Shown here: positions 43,241-52,198 of the stretch, piece by piece
How positions within the stretch are numbered: the stretch's first letter is position 1
Layout: the number at the start of each line of letters is the position of its first letter
Assembly (NCBI GenBank): GCA_934597585.1
Contig: CAKTSA010000004.1
Span: 34,465 to 98,464 of the forward strand
DNA length: 64,000 bases
Source of the DNA: an uncultured Oscillospiraceae bacterium
Lineage (GTDB): Bacteria; Bacillota; Clostridia; Oscillospirales; Oscillospiraceae
Reading direction: 5' to 3'
Notes under the pieces: generated by a model
Seen by the model: only the letters and a program-made list of their open reading frames with translations
What the model was told of the DNA's origin: nothing
Database searches by the model: none
Translations under genes and position numbers: made by a program

Positions 43241-43615
43241 TCACTTTTCCACACCCAGGTGGGCGTGTTTTTTGATGGCCTGGAAGGATTCGTCGCTGAT
43301 CACATGCTCCAGCTTGCAGGCGTCCTCGGCGGCCACTTCGGGGGATACGCCCAGGCGGGTGAGAAACTGTGTCAGCAGCGTGTGGCGCTCGTAGATCATT
43401 TCGGCCACCTCGCGGCCGGGCTCCAGCAGGGTGATGAAGCCGTTTTCGTCCACCCTGATATAGCCGCCGTTTTTCAAAAGGCCCATGGCGCGGCTGACGC
43501 TGGGCTTGGAATAGCCCATATACTCGCCCACGTCGATGGCCCGCACGTGGGGCGACTGCTTGGTCAGTACCAGGATCGTCTCCAGGTACATCTCGCCGGA
43601 TTCCTGCAAATGCAT
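43241..43615 (-). CDS. DtxR/MntR-family metal-dependent regulator
   Basis: 124 residues from MHLQESGEMYLETILVL, after AAGGAG. The N-terminal winged helix (VRAIDVGEYMGYSKPSVSRAMGLLKNGGYIRV) and the metal-binding/dimerisation helices (MIYERHTLLTQFLTRLGVSPEVAAEDACKLEHVIS) match the short MntR-like form without an SH3 domain. It represses metal uptake genes when bound to Mn(II) or Fe(II). A GTTA(C/G)-N6-CTAAC site lies at its promoter, suggesting autoregulation. Confidence 0.9.
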   Translation of the reverse strand: MHLQESGEMYLETILVLTKQSPHVRAIDVGEYMGYSKPSVSRAMGLLKNGGYIRVDENGFITLLEPGREVAEMIYERHTLLTQFLTRLGVSPEVAAEDACKLEHVISDESFQAIKKHAHLGVEK

Positions 43616-43644
43616 GTGATCACTCCTTGCTTTTATTACGGTAA

Positions 43645-43673
43645 AGTATAGCACAAGGAGCGGAGAAATGCAA
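43645..43673 (-). promoter_or_regulatory. Promoter of the DtxR-family gene
   Basis: On the minus strand TTGCAT, 17-bp spacer, TATACT, about 30 bp before the start. Confidence 0.7.
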
Positions 43674-43689
43674 GTTACTTTTGGCTAAC
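43674..43689. promoter_or_regulatory. Candidate DtxR-family operator at its own promoter
   Basis: GTTACTTTTGGCTAAC has one mismatch to GTTAG-N6-CTAAC and directly abuts the -35 box. The right half and its flank, GGCTAACTGCGC, are identical at the HMA operator (3119-3130). Confidence 0.6.
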
Positions 43690-43708
43690 TGCGCTGACTT
43701 TACGGGAA

Positions 43709-44893
<1,185 letters not shown>

Positions 44894-44928
44894 GATTTTG
44901 ATCTCCTTTCATTTCGCGGAAATACGCA

Positions 44929-45072
44929 ACAAAAAAGCGCCCTGCCTGAACCGACAGAGTGCTGAACTTTCTTGCCCTTTCCTCATCTTTCGATTCATCG
45001 TCGGATTTGGCACCTTGAAAAACAGGTTGCCGTGGCTTCATTGGGCCGTTCCCTCCGCCACTCTTGATAAGG
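44929..45072 (-). ncRNA. SAM-I (S-box) riboswitch of metK
   Basis: On the minus strand the aptamer begins CCTTATCAAGAG and contains GGAGGGA, GGCCC, ATGAAGCC and GGCAACC, then AAGGTGCCAA and GATGAGG closing P1 (CCTTATC with GATGAGG). It is followed by a wobble-containing terminator hairpin (44937-44962) and a T6 run. Binding of SAM is expected to favour the terminator. Confidence 0.93.
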
Positions 45073-45104
45073 TATGAAGTTGTTGGGGATATTAGCTAAA
45101 CTAT

Positions 45105-45132
45105 ATTCTACCATCTTTGTCAGAATTGTCAA
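45105..45132 (-). promoter_or_regulatory. Promoter of the metK riboswitch transcript
   Basis: On the minus strand TTGACA, 16-bp spacer, TAGAAT. Confidence 0.65.
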
Positions 45133-45180
45133 TAGGGAAGTGTGAATTTTTTGTAAAATCAAGAAAAAGGACGCAACAAA

Positions 45181-45290
45181 GCCTCCCTCTGAGAGGGAGG
45201 TGGCGCGAAGCGCCGGAGGGAGAGAATGAAAATCTTAAATTCTCTCCCCTAGTCTCGCTATCGCTCGACAGCCCCCTCCCAGAGGGGGCC
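45181..45290. repeat. Dispersed repeat, family R1 copy b
   Basis: A 110-bp element starting GCCTCCCTCTGAGAGGGAGG and ending CAGAGGGGGCC. It is homologous to 7086-7202; the inner hairpin is GGCGC/GCGCC instead of ATGACC/GGTCAT. Confidence 0.75.
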
Positions 45291-45305
45291 TTGAATTCTG
45301 CAAAA

Positions 45306-46502
45306 TCATGCCATTCCGGCCAACCGGCCGCTGCTCCAGGCCCACTGCAGGTTGTACCCGCCGCAGTCGCCGTCGATGTCCAGTACCTCGCCGCAGGCGT
45401 AAAAACCTGGCACCAGACGGCTCTCCATGGTGCGGGGATCGAATTCGCCGCACCGCAGGCCGCCGGCGGTCACCTGGGCCTGGTCGAAGCCGCACACGCC
45501 GGTGATGGGCAGGGGGAAGGCCTTCGCCTGTGCCGCGATCCGTGCCAGGTCGCTGTCGGACAACCCGGCGGCGCTCTGGTTGGTGAAGCCCGCCGCCTTG
45601 CACACCATCTGGCCCAAGCGGCTGTGGAGGGCGCCGGTCAGCAGGGAGCCGGCCTCGCGGCTTCCCGCGCTGCTGCGGCGCTGGCGCAGCCAGTCCAGCA
45701 CCTCCCGCTGCTCCCAGTCCGGCAGCAGGTCCAGGGTCACCGTCAGGCCCTCGCCGCCGGTGGCGACGGTGCGGGAGATATCAAAGATCGCCGGGCCGCT
45801 GACGCCGTACTCGGTGAACAGCACCTCGCCCCGGTTCTGGGCCAGCATCTCGCCGCCGCGGTGGATGGCGACGGCGCACTCCGCCTTCACGCCCTTCAGG
45901 GCCCGGGGGTAGGTGGGATCGGTCCTGATCTGCACCAGGGAGGGGTACAGGGCCGTGCGGTGGTGGCCCAGGCTTTTGGCCAGCTGATAGCCGTCCATGA
46001 CGCCGCCCACCTTGCCGCCTGCCGCGCCGCCCGCCGCCAGGATCACCCGGTCGGCGGTGAATTCCTCGCCGGATTCGGCGCGGACGAGAAAGATATTGCC
46101 TTTTTTGCGGATGCCCGTTACCGGACAGGCGGTATGCAGGTCAACTCCGTGGTCTTCCAGCGCGAAGCGCAGCACGTCCAGCACGCTGCCGGCCGTGTTG
46201 CTGAAGGGGTACACCCGGCCGCTGTCCTCTGCCGTGGTGAGGAGCCCCAGCCTGGCGAAGTACAGCAGCGTATTTCCCACGTCGAAAGCCTCCAGCGCGT
46301 GGCCGCAGAACCCCTCGCCGCCGTGGTAGTGGGCGGGGGAGACATGGTGGTTGGTGAGATTGCACCGGCCGTTGCCGGTGGCCATCAGCTTGCGGCCAAC
46401 GCGCCCCTGCCGCTCCAGCAGCGTCACGGCGTGGCCGTTCTCCGCCGCCGTCAGGGCCGCCATCATCCCGGCGGCTCCACCGCCGATCACCAGTACTCTC
46501 AT
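45306..46502 (-). CDS. HI0933/BaiN-like FAD-dependent oxidoreductase
   Basis: 398 residues. The FAD-binding start (MRVLVIGGGAAGMMAALTAAE) is followed by the family motif GRKLMATGNGRCNLTN, a middle substrate domain, and the C-terminal FAD part (VTAGGLRCGEFDPRTMESRLVPGFYACGEVLDIDGDCGGYN). These flavoproteins of the HI0933 family include BaiN, proposed to act in bile-acid dehydroxylation, but most members have no proven substrate. It overlaps ruvX by 4 nt. Confidence 0.88.
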   Translation of the reverse strand: MRVLVIGGGAAGMMAALTAAENGHAVTLLERQGRVGRKLMATGNGRCNLTNHHVSPAHYHGGEGFCGHALEAFDVGNTLLYFARLGLLTTAEDSGRVYPFSNTAGSVLDVLRFALEDHGVDLHTACPVTGIRKKGNIFLVRAESGEEFTADRVILAAGGAAGGKVGGVMDGYQLAKSLGHHRTALYPSLVQIRTDPTYPRALKGVKAECAVAIHRGGEMLAQNRGEVLFTEYGVSGPAIFDISRTVATGGEGLTVTLDLLPDWEQREVLDWLRQRRSSAGSREAGSLLTGALHSRLGQMVCKAAGFTNQSAAGLSDSDLARIAAQAKAFPLPITGVCGFDQAQVTAGGLRCGEFDPRTMESRLVPGFYACGEVLDIDGDCGGYNLQWAWSSGRLAGMA

Positions 46503-46924
46503 GCCTGCTTCTCCAGTCGTTTCCGGGTCAGATAGCTCTCCAGCATCAGGGAGGCCGCCACCGCGTCCACGGTTTTCTTCCGCTGCTTGCCGTTCTTGCC
46601 GTTATGGAATAGGATGGCGTGGGCCTCCACGGTGCTGCGGCGCTCGTCCCACAGGGTAACGTCCAGCCCTGTGGCCTCCCGCAGGGTGTCGGCGTAGGCG
46701 GCGCACTTCTCGGCCCGGGGACCCAGGGTGCCGTCCATGTTCTTGGGGTAGCCCAGCACCAGCTCCGTCACGCCGTGCTCCTGTATCAGACGGCAGAGTT
46801 CCGCCGTCACCACGTCGGCCTTGCGGCTGTCGATGACGGTGGAGTACCCCGCCAGCGTTCCGGTGGCGTCGGAAATGGCCACGCCGGTGTGGGCGTCGCC
46901 GTAGTCGATGGCCATGATCTTCAT
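46499..46924 (-). CDS. ruvX: Putative pre-16S rRNA nuclease / Holliday junction resolvase YqgF
   Basis: 141 residues from MKIMAIDYGDAHTGVAISD, after AGGAGG; ten extra upstream residues lack support. The RNase H-like fold shows the catalytic Asp in AIDYG, VLGYPKNMDGTLGPRAE and WDERRSTVEA plus the late DAVAASLMLESYL. It helps process the 16S rRNA 5' end in other bacteria. Confidence 0.92.
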   Translation of the reverse strand: MKIMAIDYGDAHTGVAISDATGTLAGYSTVIDSRKADVVTAELCRLIQEHGVTELVLGYPKNMDGTLGPRAEKCAAYADTLREATGLDVTLWDERRSTVEAHAILFHNGKNGKQRKKTVDAVAASLMLESYLTRKRLEKQA

Positions 46925-47028
46925 AAAAACCTCCTGAGGGGGGAATATTTCCATCTATCATACCGCGTTTTCCGTGATTTCGCAACAGGGAAAAGAGAAG
47001 GGGAGCAAATCGCTATCGATGATTGGCG

Positions 47029-47115
47029 CGTAGGGGAGGGGCTCTGCCCCTCCCGTTCGATTTGCGACGACATTTCCGATAAACGGCGGGCGGGGTAGAA
47101 CCCCGCCCCTACGAA
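47029..47115. repeat. Dispersed hairpin repeats incl. family R2 copy b
   Basis: First a hairpin AGGGGAGGGG...CCCCTCCC (47030-47055), then the R2 unit at 47071-47115 (CATTTCCGATAAACGGCGGG, CGGGGT/ACCCCG hairpin, CCCCTACG end), related to 7236-7280. The 290 bp between ruvX and the rpmG promoter hold no gene. Confidence 0.6.
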
Positions 47116-47213
47116 AGGCTGCTTGGCAACACTCTCTGCGTATGTATAGCACTGATAGAATACGACCTTGTAATAATCCCGCAAAAATCCTCCAAAAATC
47201 CCGCAAAAAGAGG

Positions 47214-47242
47214 TTGACCTTGCCGGAAAAGTATGCTATCAT
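47214..47242 (+). promoter_or_regulatory. Promoter of rpmG-secE-nusG
   Basis: TTGACC, 17-bp spacer, TATCAT, about 135 bp upstream of rpmG. Confidence 0.65.
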
Positions 47243-47379
47243 GGACATTACCTGTGAGTGGGTGCTTTCTTTTTGCGCGCTTTTTCGCTTTGGGCGCGGA
47301 GGAAGAACGGCCACGATAACAGGGAGGCAAACGGGTATCCCAGAAGGGAATACCTAATCTAATAAGGAGGTGCCGTTAC

Positions 47380-47529
47380 ATGCGCGTGAAAATCACTCTC
47401 AGATGCAACGAGTGCAAGCAGAGAAACTACAACACGATGAAGAACAAGAAGAATACCCCTGACAAGCTTGAGCTGAACAAGTATTGCCCCTTCTGCAGAA
47501 AGCACACCGTCCACACCGAGACGAAGTAA
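47380..47529 (+). CDS. rpmG: 50S ribosomal protein L33
   Basis: 49 residues after [25 protein letters not shown], then a Lys/Asn-rich middle and [16 protein letters not shown]. The two CxxC pairs (CNEC, CPFC) mark the zinc-binding form of L33. It precedes secE and nusG as in most Firmicutes. Confidence 0.95.
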   Translation: MRVKITLRCNECKQRNYNTMKNKKNTPDKLELNKYCPFCRKHTVHTETK

Positions 47530-47547
47530 TCGGAAGGAGAAACTACG

Positions 47548-47757
47548 ATGGCTGAAGAAAAGAAAGTCAAGGATCGCGGCCGCTGGTTCCGCGAAATGAA
47601 AAGCGAGCTGAAGAAGGTCGTGTGGCCCTCCGGCAAGGAGACTGCCAAGAACACCGGTACGGTGCTGCTGTGCTCCCTGATCGTCGGCGCGTTCATCTGG
47701 ATCTTCGACGCGGTTGCCGTTCTGGCAGTCAACACATTGATCGGCTTGTTCGCGTAA
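47548..47757 (+). CDS. secE: Preprotein translocase subunit SecE
   Basis: 69 residues. An N-terminal basic amphipathic part (WFREMKSELKKVVWPSGKETAKNT) is followed by one membrane helix (VLLCSLIVGAFIWIFDAVAVLAVN). It is the single-helix SecE that clamps SecY. Confidence 0.95.
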   Translation: MAEEKKVKDRGRWFREMKSELKKVVWPSGKETAKNTGTVLLCSLIVGAFIWIFDAVAVLAVNTLIGLFA

Positions 47758-47767
47758 GGAGCGGGCT

Positions 47768-48292
47768 ATGGCTGACAATGCGAAGTGGTATGTGATCCAT
47801 ACCTATTCCGGCTACGAAAATGCGGTCAAGGCCGCTATTGAGAAGTCCGTGACCAATCGCCACTGCGAGGACATGGTCCTGCGCATGGAAATCCCCATGG
47901 AGACCGTGACGGAAGTCACCGAATCGGGAGTCATGAAGGAAGTGGAACGCAAAGTGTTCCCCGGTTACGTGCTGATCAAGATGGTGCTGACCGATGAGAC
48001 GTGGCATATCATCCGCAACATCCGCGGCGTCACCGGCTTTGTGGGCGAGGCCAACAAGGCCATCCCCCTCACCGACGAGGAGGTCCGCCAGATGTCGCTG
48101 GAGAAGCACGAGATCGTGGTGAAGTACAACGTGGGCGAAACCGTGAAGATCACGGACGGCCCGCTGGCCAGCTTTACCGGTATCGTGGAGGAGATCGAGC
48201 CCGAGAAGAACAAGGTTCGCGTGGTGGTCTCCATGTTCGGCAGAGAGACGCCGGTGGAGCTGGAGCTCGACCAGGTGGAGGTCCTGTCCTGA
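47768..48292 (+). CDS. nusG: Transcription antitermination factor NusG
   Basis: 174 residues. NGN domain ([43 protein letters not shown]) then a KOW domain ([30 protein letters not shown]). It binds RNA polymerase and influences pausing, Rho termination and ribosome coupling. Confidence 0.97.
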   Translation: MADNAKWYVIHTYSGYENAVKAAIEKSVTNRHCEDMVLRMEIPMETVTEVTESGVMKEVERKVFPGYVLIKMVLTDETWHIIRNIRGVTGFVGEANKAIPLTDEEVRQMSLEKHEIVVKYNVGETVKITDGPLASFTGIVEEIEPEKNKVRVVVSMFGRETPVELELDQVEVLS

Positions 48293-48313
48293 CGCGCAGC
48301 AGCCTCTGCGCAA

Positions 48314-48381
48314 GTGGGAGAGACGCAAAGGCATACGCGTCTCGCCAAGAGCGGTTCTTACACCGGGTAAGCCGCTACCAC
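48314..48381 (+). ncRNA. Three-way-junction leader before rplK
   Basis: GTGG (48314-48317) pairs CCAC (48378-48381). Inside are two hairpins: GAGACGC/GCGTCTC (48320-48343) and AGCGG-TT-CTTAC/GTAAG-CCGCT (48350-48376). It sits just upstream of the rplK ribosome site in the 114-nt gap after nusG. A ribosomal-protein (L1 or L11) feedback site is the natural guess. Confidence 0.55.
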
Positions 48382-48406
48382 ATTTTATTAAAGGAGGTGC
48401 CTTAAA

Positions 48407-48832
48407 ATGGCACAGAAAGTCGTTGGTTATGTGAAGCTGCAGATCCCTGCAGGCAAAGCAACTCCCGCACCCCCCGTTGGCCCCGCTCTGGGTCAGCACG
48501 GCATCAACATTGCCGCCTTTACCAAGGAATTCAACGAGCGCACCAAGAATGACATGGGCCTGATCATCCCCGTGGTCATCACCGTCTATGCTGACCGTTC
48601 TTTCTCTTTCGTCACCAAGACTCCCCCCGCTGCCGTCCTGATCAAGAAGGAATGCAACATCGAGTCCGGTTCCGGCGTGCCCAACAAGGAAAAGGTCGCC
48701 ACCATCTCCAAGGCTTCCATCCAGAAGATCGCCGAAATGAAGATGCGCGATCTGAACGCTGCTTCCCTGGAAGCCGCTATGAGCATGATCGCCGGTACCG
48801 CCCGCTCCATGGGCGTTGTCGTCGGCGAGTAA
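48407..48832 (+). CDS. rplK: 50S ribosomal protein L11
   Basis: 141 residues after AAAGGAGG. Typical L11: [33 protein letters not shown] at the N-terminus and the C-terminal RNA-binding domain ending [11 protein letters not shown]. It forms the GTPase-centre stalk base with 23S rRNA. Confidence 0.98.
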   Translation: MAQKVVGYVKLQIPAGKATPAPPVGPALGQHGINIAAFTKEFNERTKNDMGLIIPVVITVYADRSFSFVTKTPPAAVLIKKECNIESGSGVPNKEKVATISKASIQKIAEMKMRDLNAASLEAAMSMIAGTARSMGVVVGE

Positions 48833-48845
48833 GGAGGGTGTAACG

Positions 48846-49538
48846 ATGTTTAGAGGTAAGAAATATAAAGAGATCGCCAAGCAGATCGACAAGGCCGCCC
48901 TGTATGATCCCAAAGAGGGTCTGGAGCTGATCTGCAAGACCGCCAGCGCCAAGTTCGACGAGACCGTCGAGCTGCATGTGAAGCTGGGTGTTGACTCCCG
49001 TCACGCTGACCAGCAGGTCCGCGGCGCCATCGTGCTGCCCAATGGCACCGGCAAGACCGCCCGCGTCCTGGTGTTCGCCAAGGGCGACAAGGCCGACGCT
49101 GCCCGCGAGGCCGGCGCCGACTACGTTGGCGATATGGATATGGTCGAGAAGATCCAGAAGGAAAACTGGTTCGATTTCGATGTGGTCGTCGCTTCTCCCG
49201 ACATGATGGGCGTTGTGGGCCGCCTCGGTAAGATCCTGGGCCCCAAGGGTCTGATGCCCTCCCCCAAGGCCGGTACCGTCACTCCCGACGTGGCCAAGGC
49301 CGTCAAGGAAGTCAAGGCCGGTAAGGTCGAGTATCGTCTGGACAAGACCAACATCATCCACTGCCCCATCGGCAAGGTCTCCTTCGGTGCGGACAAGCTG
49401 TATGAGAACTATTCCGCTCTCATCGGCGCCATCATCAAGGCCAAGCCCGCCGCTGCCAAGGGCCAGTATATCAAGTCCTGTGTGGCCGCTTCCACCATGG
49501 GCCCCGGCGTGAAGATGAACGCCGCCAAGCAGCTGTAA
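48846..49538 (+). CDS. rplA: 50S ribosomal protein L1
   Basis: 230 residues from [16 protein letters not shown], after AAGGAGGG. L1 motifs: [60 protein letters not shown]1 often represses its own operon through an mRNA mimic of 23S rRNA. Confidence 0.98.
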   Translation: MFRGKKYKEIAKQIDKAALYDPKEGLELICKTASAKFDETVELHVKLGVDSRHADQQVRGAIVLPNGTGKTARVLVFAKGDKADAAREAGADYVGDMDMVEKIQKENWFDFDVVVASPDMMGVVGRLGKILGPKGLMPSPKAGTVTPDVAKAVKEVKAGKVEYRLDKTNIIHCPIGKVSFGADKLYENYSALIGAIIKAKPAAAKGQYIKSCVAASTMGPGVKMNAAKQL

Positions 49539-49752
49539 TTTGGTGGGGATCTGCGGCATAGTCCCCGACACGCACTCCGCTGGCATCTTTTCCGCCCTGC
49601 GGCGTTAACGGTTTTTGAAATACACAAAGTATTCCTGCAAACCGTTGTCTTGCATGGCGAAAAATCTGCTCACCGGCCTGCATGTCAGGTCCTATCCCTT
49701 GACCCCAGGTTGTTTCCCAAGACATTTTGGGAAGAAAACCGTTATCTTTTGC

Positions 49753-49781
49753 TTGACAATCCGTCGGGCAATGGGTATAAT
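49753..49781 (+). promoter_or_regulatory. Promoter of rplJL
   Basis: TTGACA, 17-bp spacer, TATAAT: the best consensus promoter in the window. Confidence 0.9.
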
Positions 49782-49795
49782 ACTAGATGCGTTCC

Positions 49796-49897
49796 AAAGA
49801 CAGCAGGTGGCGTATGCCGTAAATCCTGCCGAGGATGGCAATATTTCATGATTGCTGACACCATCCTCATGTCTTTCCGGCATGGGGATGGTTTTTT
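49796..49897 (+). ncRNA. L10 leader with attenuator
   Basis: The leader has the L10-binding type sequence (AGACAGCAGG ... ATCCTGCCGAGGATGG). GAGGATGG (49831-49838) can pair with CCATCCTC (49861-49868), which is also the 5' strand of a terminator: CCATCCTCATG / CATGGGGATGG plus T6 (49861-49897). The two folds exclude each other, giving attenuation of rplJL. Confidence 0.85.
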
Positions 49898-49968
49898 CTC
49901 TAAGAACGCACCTCGACCCCTGGCACACATGGGTGTGCCGCAAAATCTCATGGAGGTGAACAAGAAGA

Positions 49969-50505
49969 ATGCCCAACGCAAAAGTACTGTCTGAAAAGCA
50001 GGCGATCGTGGCGGCTCTGACCGATAAGGTGCAGAACGCGGCTGCCGGCGTCCTTGTGGATTACAAGGGCATCACCGTGGCGGAGGATACCGCGCTGCGC
50101 GCCAAGTGCCGTGAAAACGACATCGAGTACACCGTCGTCAAGAACACCCTGCTGCGCTTTGCATTCAACAACTGCGGTCTGAACGAGCTGGACGATCAGC
50201 TCAACGGCACCACGTCCCTGGCCATCTGCGCCGGCGATCCTGTGGCTCCCGCCCGCGTTATTGCTGAATTCGCAAAGAAGCTCAATGGCAAGTTCGAGAT
50301 CAAGGGCGGCTTCATGGAAGGCAAGGTCGTTTCCATGGACACTGTCAATGCTCTGGCTTCCATCCCCGCACTGCCTGTCCTGCAGGCCCAGGTGCTGGGT
50401 ACCATGCTGGCGCCCATCTCTGCTCTGGCCTGCGTCATCAAGCAGATCGCCGAGAAGCAGGGCGCGCCCGCCGAGGCTGCTGCTGAAGAAGCCGCTGCCG
50501 AGTAA
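49969..50505 (+). CDS. rplJ: 50S ribosomal protein L10
   Basis: 178 residues. L10 features: EKQAIVAALTDKVQNAAAGVLVDYKGITVAED, VVKNTLLRFAFN and an Ala/Glu-rich C-terminus (APAEAAAEEAAAE) that binds L7/L12 dimers. Autoregulated through the leader upstream. Confidence 0.98.
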   Translation: MPNAKVLSEKQAIVAALTDKVQNAAAGVLVDYKGITVAEDTALRAKCRENDIEYTVVKNTLLRFAFNNCGLNELDDQLNGTTSLAICAGDPVAPARVIAEFAKKLNGKFEIKGGFMEGKVVSMDTVNALASIPALPVLQAQVLGTMLAPISALACVIKQIAEKQGAPAEAAAEEAAAE

Positions 50506-50557
50506 GCATCCCCCTATCTAACACAAAACATTATTCTAACAACAGGAGGCTATTACA

Positions 50558-50929
50558 ATGTCTGAGAAAGTTACTGCTATGATCGAAGAGATCAAGGGTC
50601 TGACTGTTCTGGAGCTCAGCGAGCTGGTTCACGCTCTGGAGGAAGTTTTTGGTGTTTCCGCTGCCGCTATGGCCGCTCCCGCTGCTGGCGCTGCTGCTCC
50701 CGCTGCTGAGGAGAAGACCGAGTTCGACGTGGTCCTGACCGGTTTCGACGCCGCTCAGAAGATCAAGGTCATCAAGGTCATCCGCGAGGTCATGGGTCTG
50801 GGTCTGGCCGAGGCCAAGGCTGCTGTCGAGGGCGCTCCCACCACCATGAAGGAAGGCCTGTCCAAGGACGACGCCGAGGCTCTGAAGAAGCAGGTCGAGG
50901 AAGTCGGCGGCAAGGTCGAGCTGAAGTAA
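50558..50929 (+). CDS. rplL: 50S ribosomal protein L7/L12
   Basis: 123 residues after AGGAGG. N-terminal dimer domain ([22 protein letters not shown]), Ala-rich hinge, C-terminal domain ([61 protein letters not shown]). Confidence 0.98.
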   Translation: MSEKVTAMIEEIKGLTVLELSELVHALEEVFGVSAAAMAAPAAGAAAPAAEEKTEFDVVLTGFDAAQKIKVIKVIREVMGLGLAEAKAAVEGAPTTMKEGLSKDDAEALKKQVEEVGGKVELK

Positions 50930-50945
50930 GTTTCTTACAAGCGAT

Positions 50946-50981
50946 AAAAAACAGGAGATGCATCGCATCTCCTGTTTTTTT
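50946..50981. terminator. Terminator after rplL
   Basis: AACAGGAGATGC / GCATCTCCTGTT with loop ATC, A's before and seven T's after. It overlaps the end of the convergent barstar-like gene. Confidence 0.92.
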
Positions 50982-51249
50982 ATGCTTCCCACACTACGGA
51001 GAACCACTCATTCTCCGCCGCGCAGTCGGTCAGCACCTGTTCCAGTGCCGTGGTGTAATGGCCCAGCGCCGTTTTCAGCGCATCACCGTTGCGGATCACC
51101 AGCTCCGTGGGCTCGGTGATGTCCGTCAGGCAGTCGTGGAGGGCGTCCAGGTTGCCGCCGTACCAGTCCGGCAGCTGCAATCCCGCCGCCAGGGTCTGGT
51201 GCAGCGTCTCGCGGCTGCCCACGCTGCCGCCGTCCAATACAAATCGCAT
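50980..51249 (-). CDS. Barstar-family ribonuclease inhibitor
   Basis: 89 residues from MRFVLDGGSVGSRETLHQ, 6 nt after GAGGA. The barstar pattern is clear: LAAGLQLPDWYGGNLDALHDCLTD, with the conserved Trp/Tyr and Asp that plug the barnase active site, and a final ENEWFSVVWE. It directly follows the barnase-like gene, as expected for a self-protection partner in the cytoplasm. Confidence 0.9.
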   Translation of the reverse strand: MRFVLDGGSVGSRETLHQTLAAGLQLPDWYGGNLDALHDCLTDITEPTELVIRNGDALKTALGHYTTALEQVLTDCAAENEWFSVVWEA

Positions 51250-51251
51250 GG

Positions 51252-51797
51252 TCATTCCTCCCCGTACAGCAGCTGGAAGCTGGCGTAGTGGTCGCCGGTG
51301 TAATAGATCAGGCCGTCGTTGGAGAACACGATCCGTTTGGCGCCCCGGCTGTCAGCGCCCAGCGTATCGATGTCACACTCGGTGTAGGTGCGGCCATCGG
51401 CCTCCGGCAGCAGGCCCTCGTAGTTGCCGAACCGGCTGCCGCCGATGCACATTCCCGGTGCGTAGGGCTCCAGCGAGCCGCCGCTCCAGCCCAGGGCCTG
51501 GGCTTCCTTCTTGGTAATGAAGTTGCCGGGCAGATGGCCGTAGGTGTGGATGTACAGGGCCACGTCATCCTTGCTGGTGTAGCTGCCCTCCTCGTCGATG
51601 GCGGGGGCGGCGTCGCTGCTGTCATCCGCCTCGGGGAGGTCGGAGGGCTGGGTGTTGTCCGGCAGCAGGTCCTGCTGCTGTTGCTGCGGCTGATCGCCGC
51701 CGGTGGTCACGCCGATGACGGTGACGTCGTCGGCGCAGCCCACCAGGGTCAGCGCCATGACAAGCGCCAGCAGCCACGCGGTCAGTCTCTTTTTCAT
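51252..51797 (-). CDS. Barnase-like ribonuclease with lipoprotein signal
   Basis: 181 residues. The signal peptide ends in the lipobox TLVGC; a Gln/Asp-rich linker (DQPQQQQQDLLPD) follows. From about residue 80 the guanyl-specific RNase fold is complete: LPGNFITKKEAQALGWSGG, APGMCIGGSRFGNYEGLLP, the general base in TYTECDIDTLG, the catalytic Arg in AKRIVFSNDGLIYYT and the final TGDHYASFQ histidine. Barnase itself is secreted; here a lipid anchor is predicted, so the enzyme may stay on the cell surface. Confidence 0.9.
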   Translation of the reverse strand: MKKRLTAWLLALVMALTLVGCADDVTVIGVTTGGDQPQQQQQDLLPDNTQPSDLPEADDSSDAAPAIDEEGSYTSKDDVALYIHTYGHLPGNFITKKEAQALGWSGGSLEPYAPGMCIGGSRFGNYEGLLPEADGRTYTECDIDTLGADSRGAKRIVFSNDGLIYYTGDHYASFQLLYGEE

Positions 51798-51959
51798 GGG
51801 TTACCTCCTGTGGTTGATTGGGTATATCCTACCACAGAACCGAGGAAAAATCCACCCCATCATGGCGCAGACGGCCCCTCCGACGGGCGATTTCAGAAGG
51901 GGAAGAGCGCCTGTTTTCCGGCGCACTCAAAAATTTTTGGAAAAATTCGAAAAAAGGTC

Positions 51960-51988
51960 TTGCCAAACGCGGAACTCTGTGTTACAAT
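51960..51988 (+). promoter_or_regulatory. Possible promoter upstream of the DUF3793 gene
   Basis: TTGCCA, 17-bp spacer, TACAAT, about 210 bp before the DUF3793 start. Confidence 0.5.
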
Positions 51989-52020
51989 GCCTATAGTTCT
52001 GATAGGGAAAACAAAAACAT

Positions 52021-52143
52021 CTGCCGCAAGGCAGTTTTTTAAGACACATGGGTTAGCATACGCTAACTATCGGAACGACGACCATTGTAAAAAAACTGCC
52101 CTGCGGCAGCTTTTTTAAGACCAGCGAGTTAGTCAACACTAAC
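52021..52143. promoter_or_regulatory. Two tandem units of terminator-like hairpin plus DtxR-type operator
   Basis: Unit 1: CTGCC-GCAA-GGCAG-T6-AAGAC (52021-52045) then GTTAGCATACGCTAAC (52052-52067). Unit 2: CTGCC-CTGC-GGCAG-C-T6-AAGACC (52096-52122) then GTTAGTCAACACTAAC (52128-52143). The units are 75-76 bp apart. Both palindromes fit GTTAG-N6-CTAAC. Confidence 0.65.
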
Positions 52144-52198
52144 CAGCGAATAGCGGAGACGATCCCCCCACATACTAGCAGACGAAAGGAGGCGGCGT

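Noticed and set aside
47244..47379. tRNA gene between the promoter and rpmG
   Set aside because: A GC-rich hairpin-like segment is present, but no acceptor stem, TPsiC loop or anticodon arm could be formed.
49539..49750. Gene between rplA and the rplJ promoter
   Set aside because: Only short frames without ribosome sites; no domain seen. The stretch is taken as 3' UTR and upstream region.
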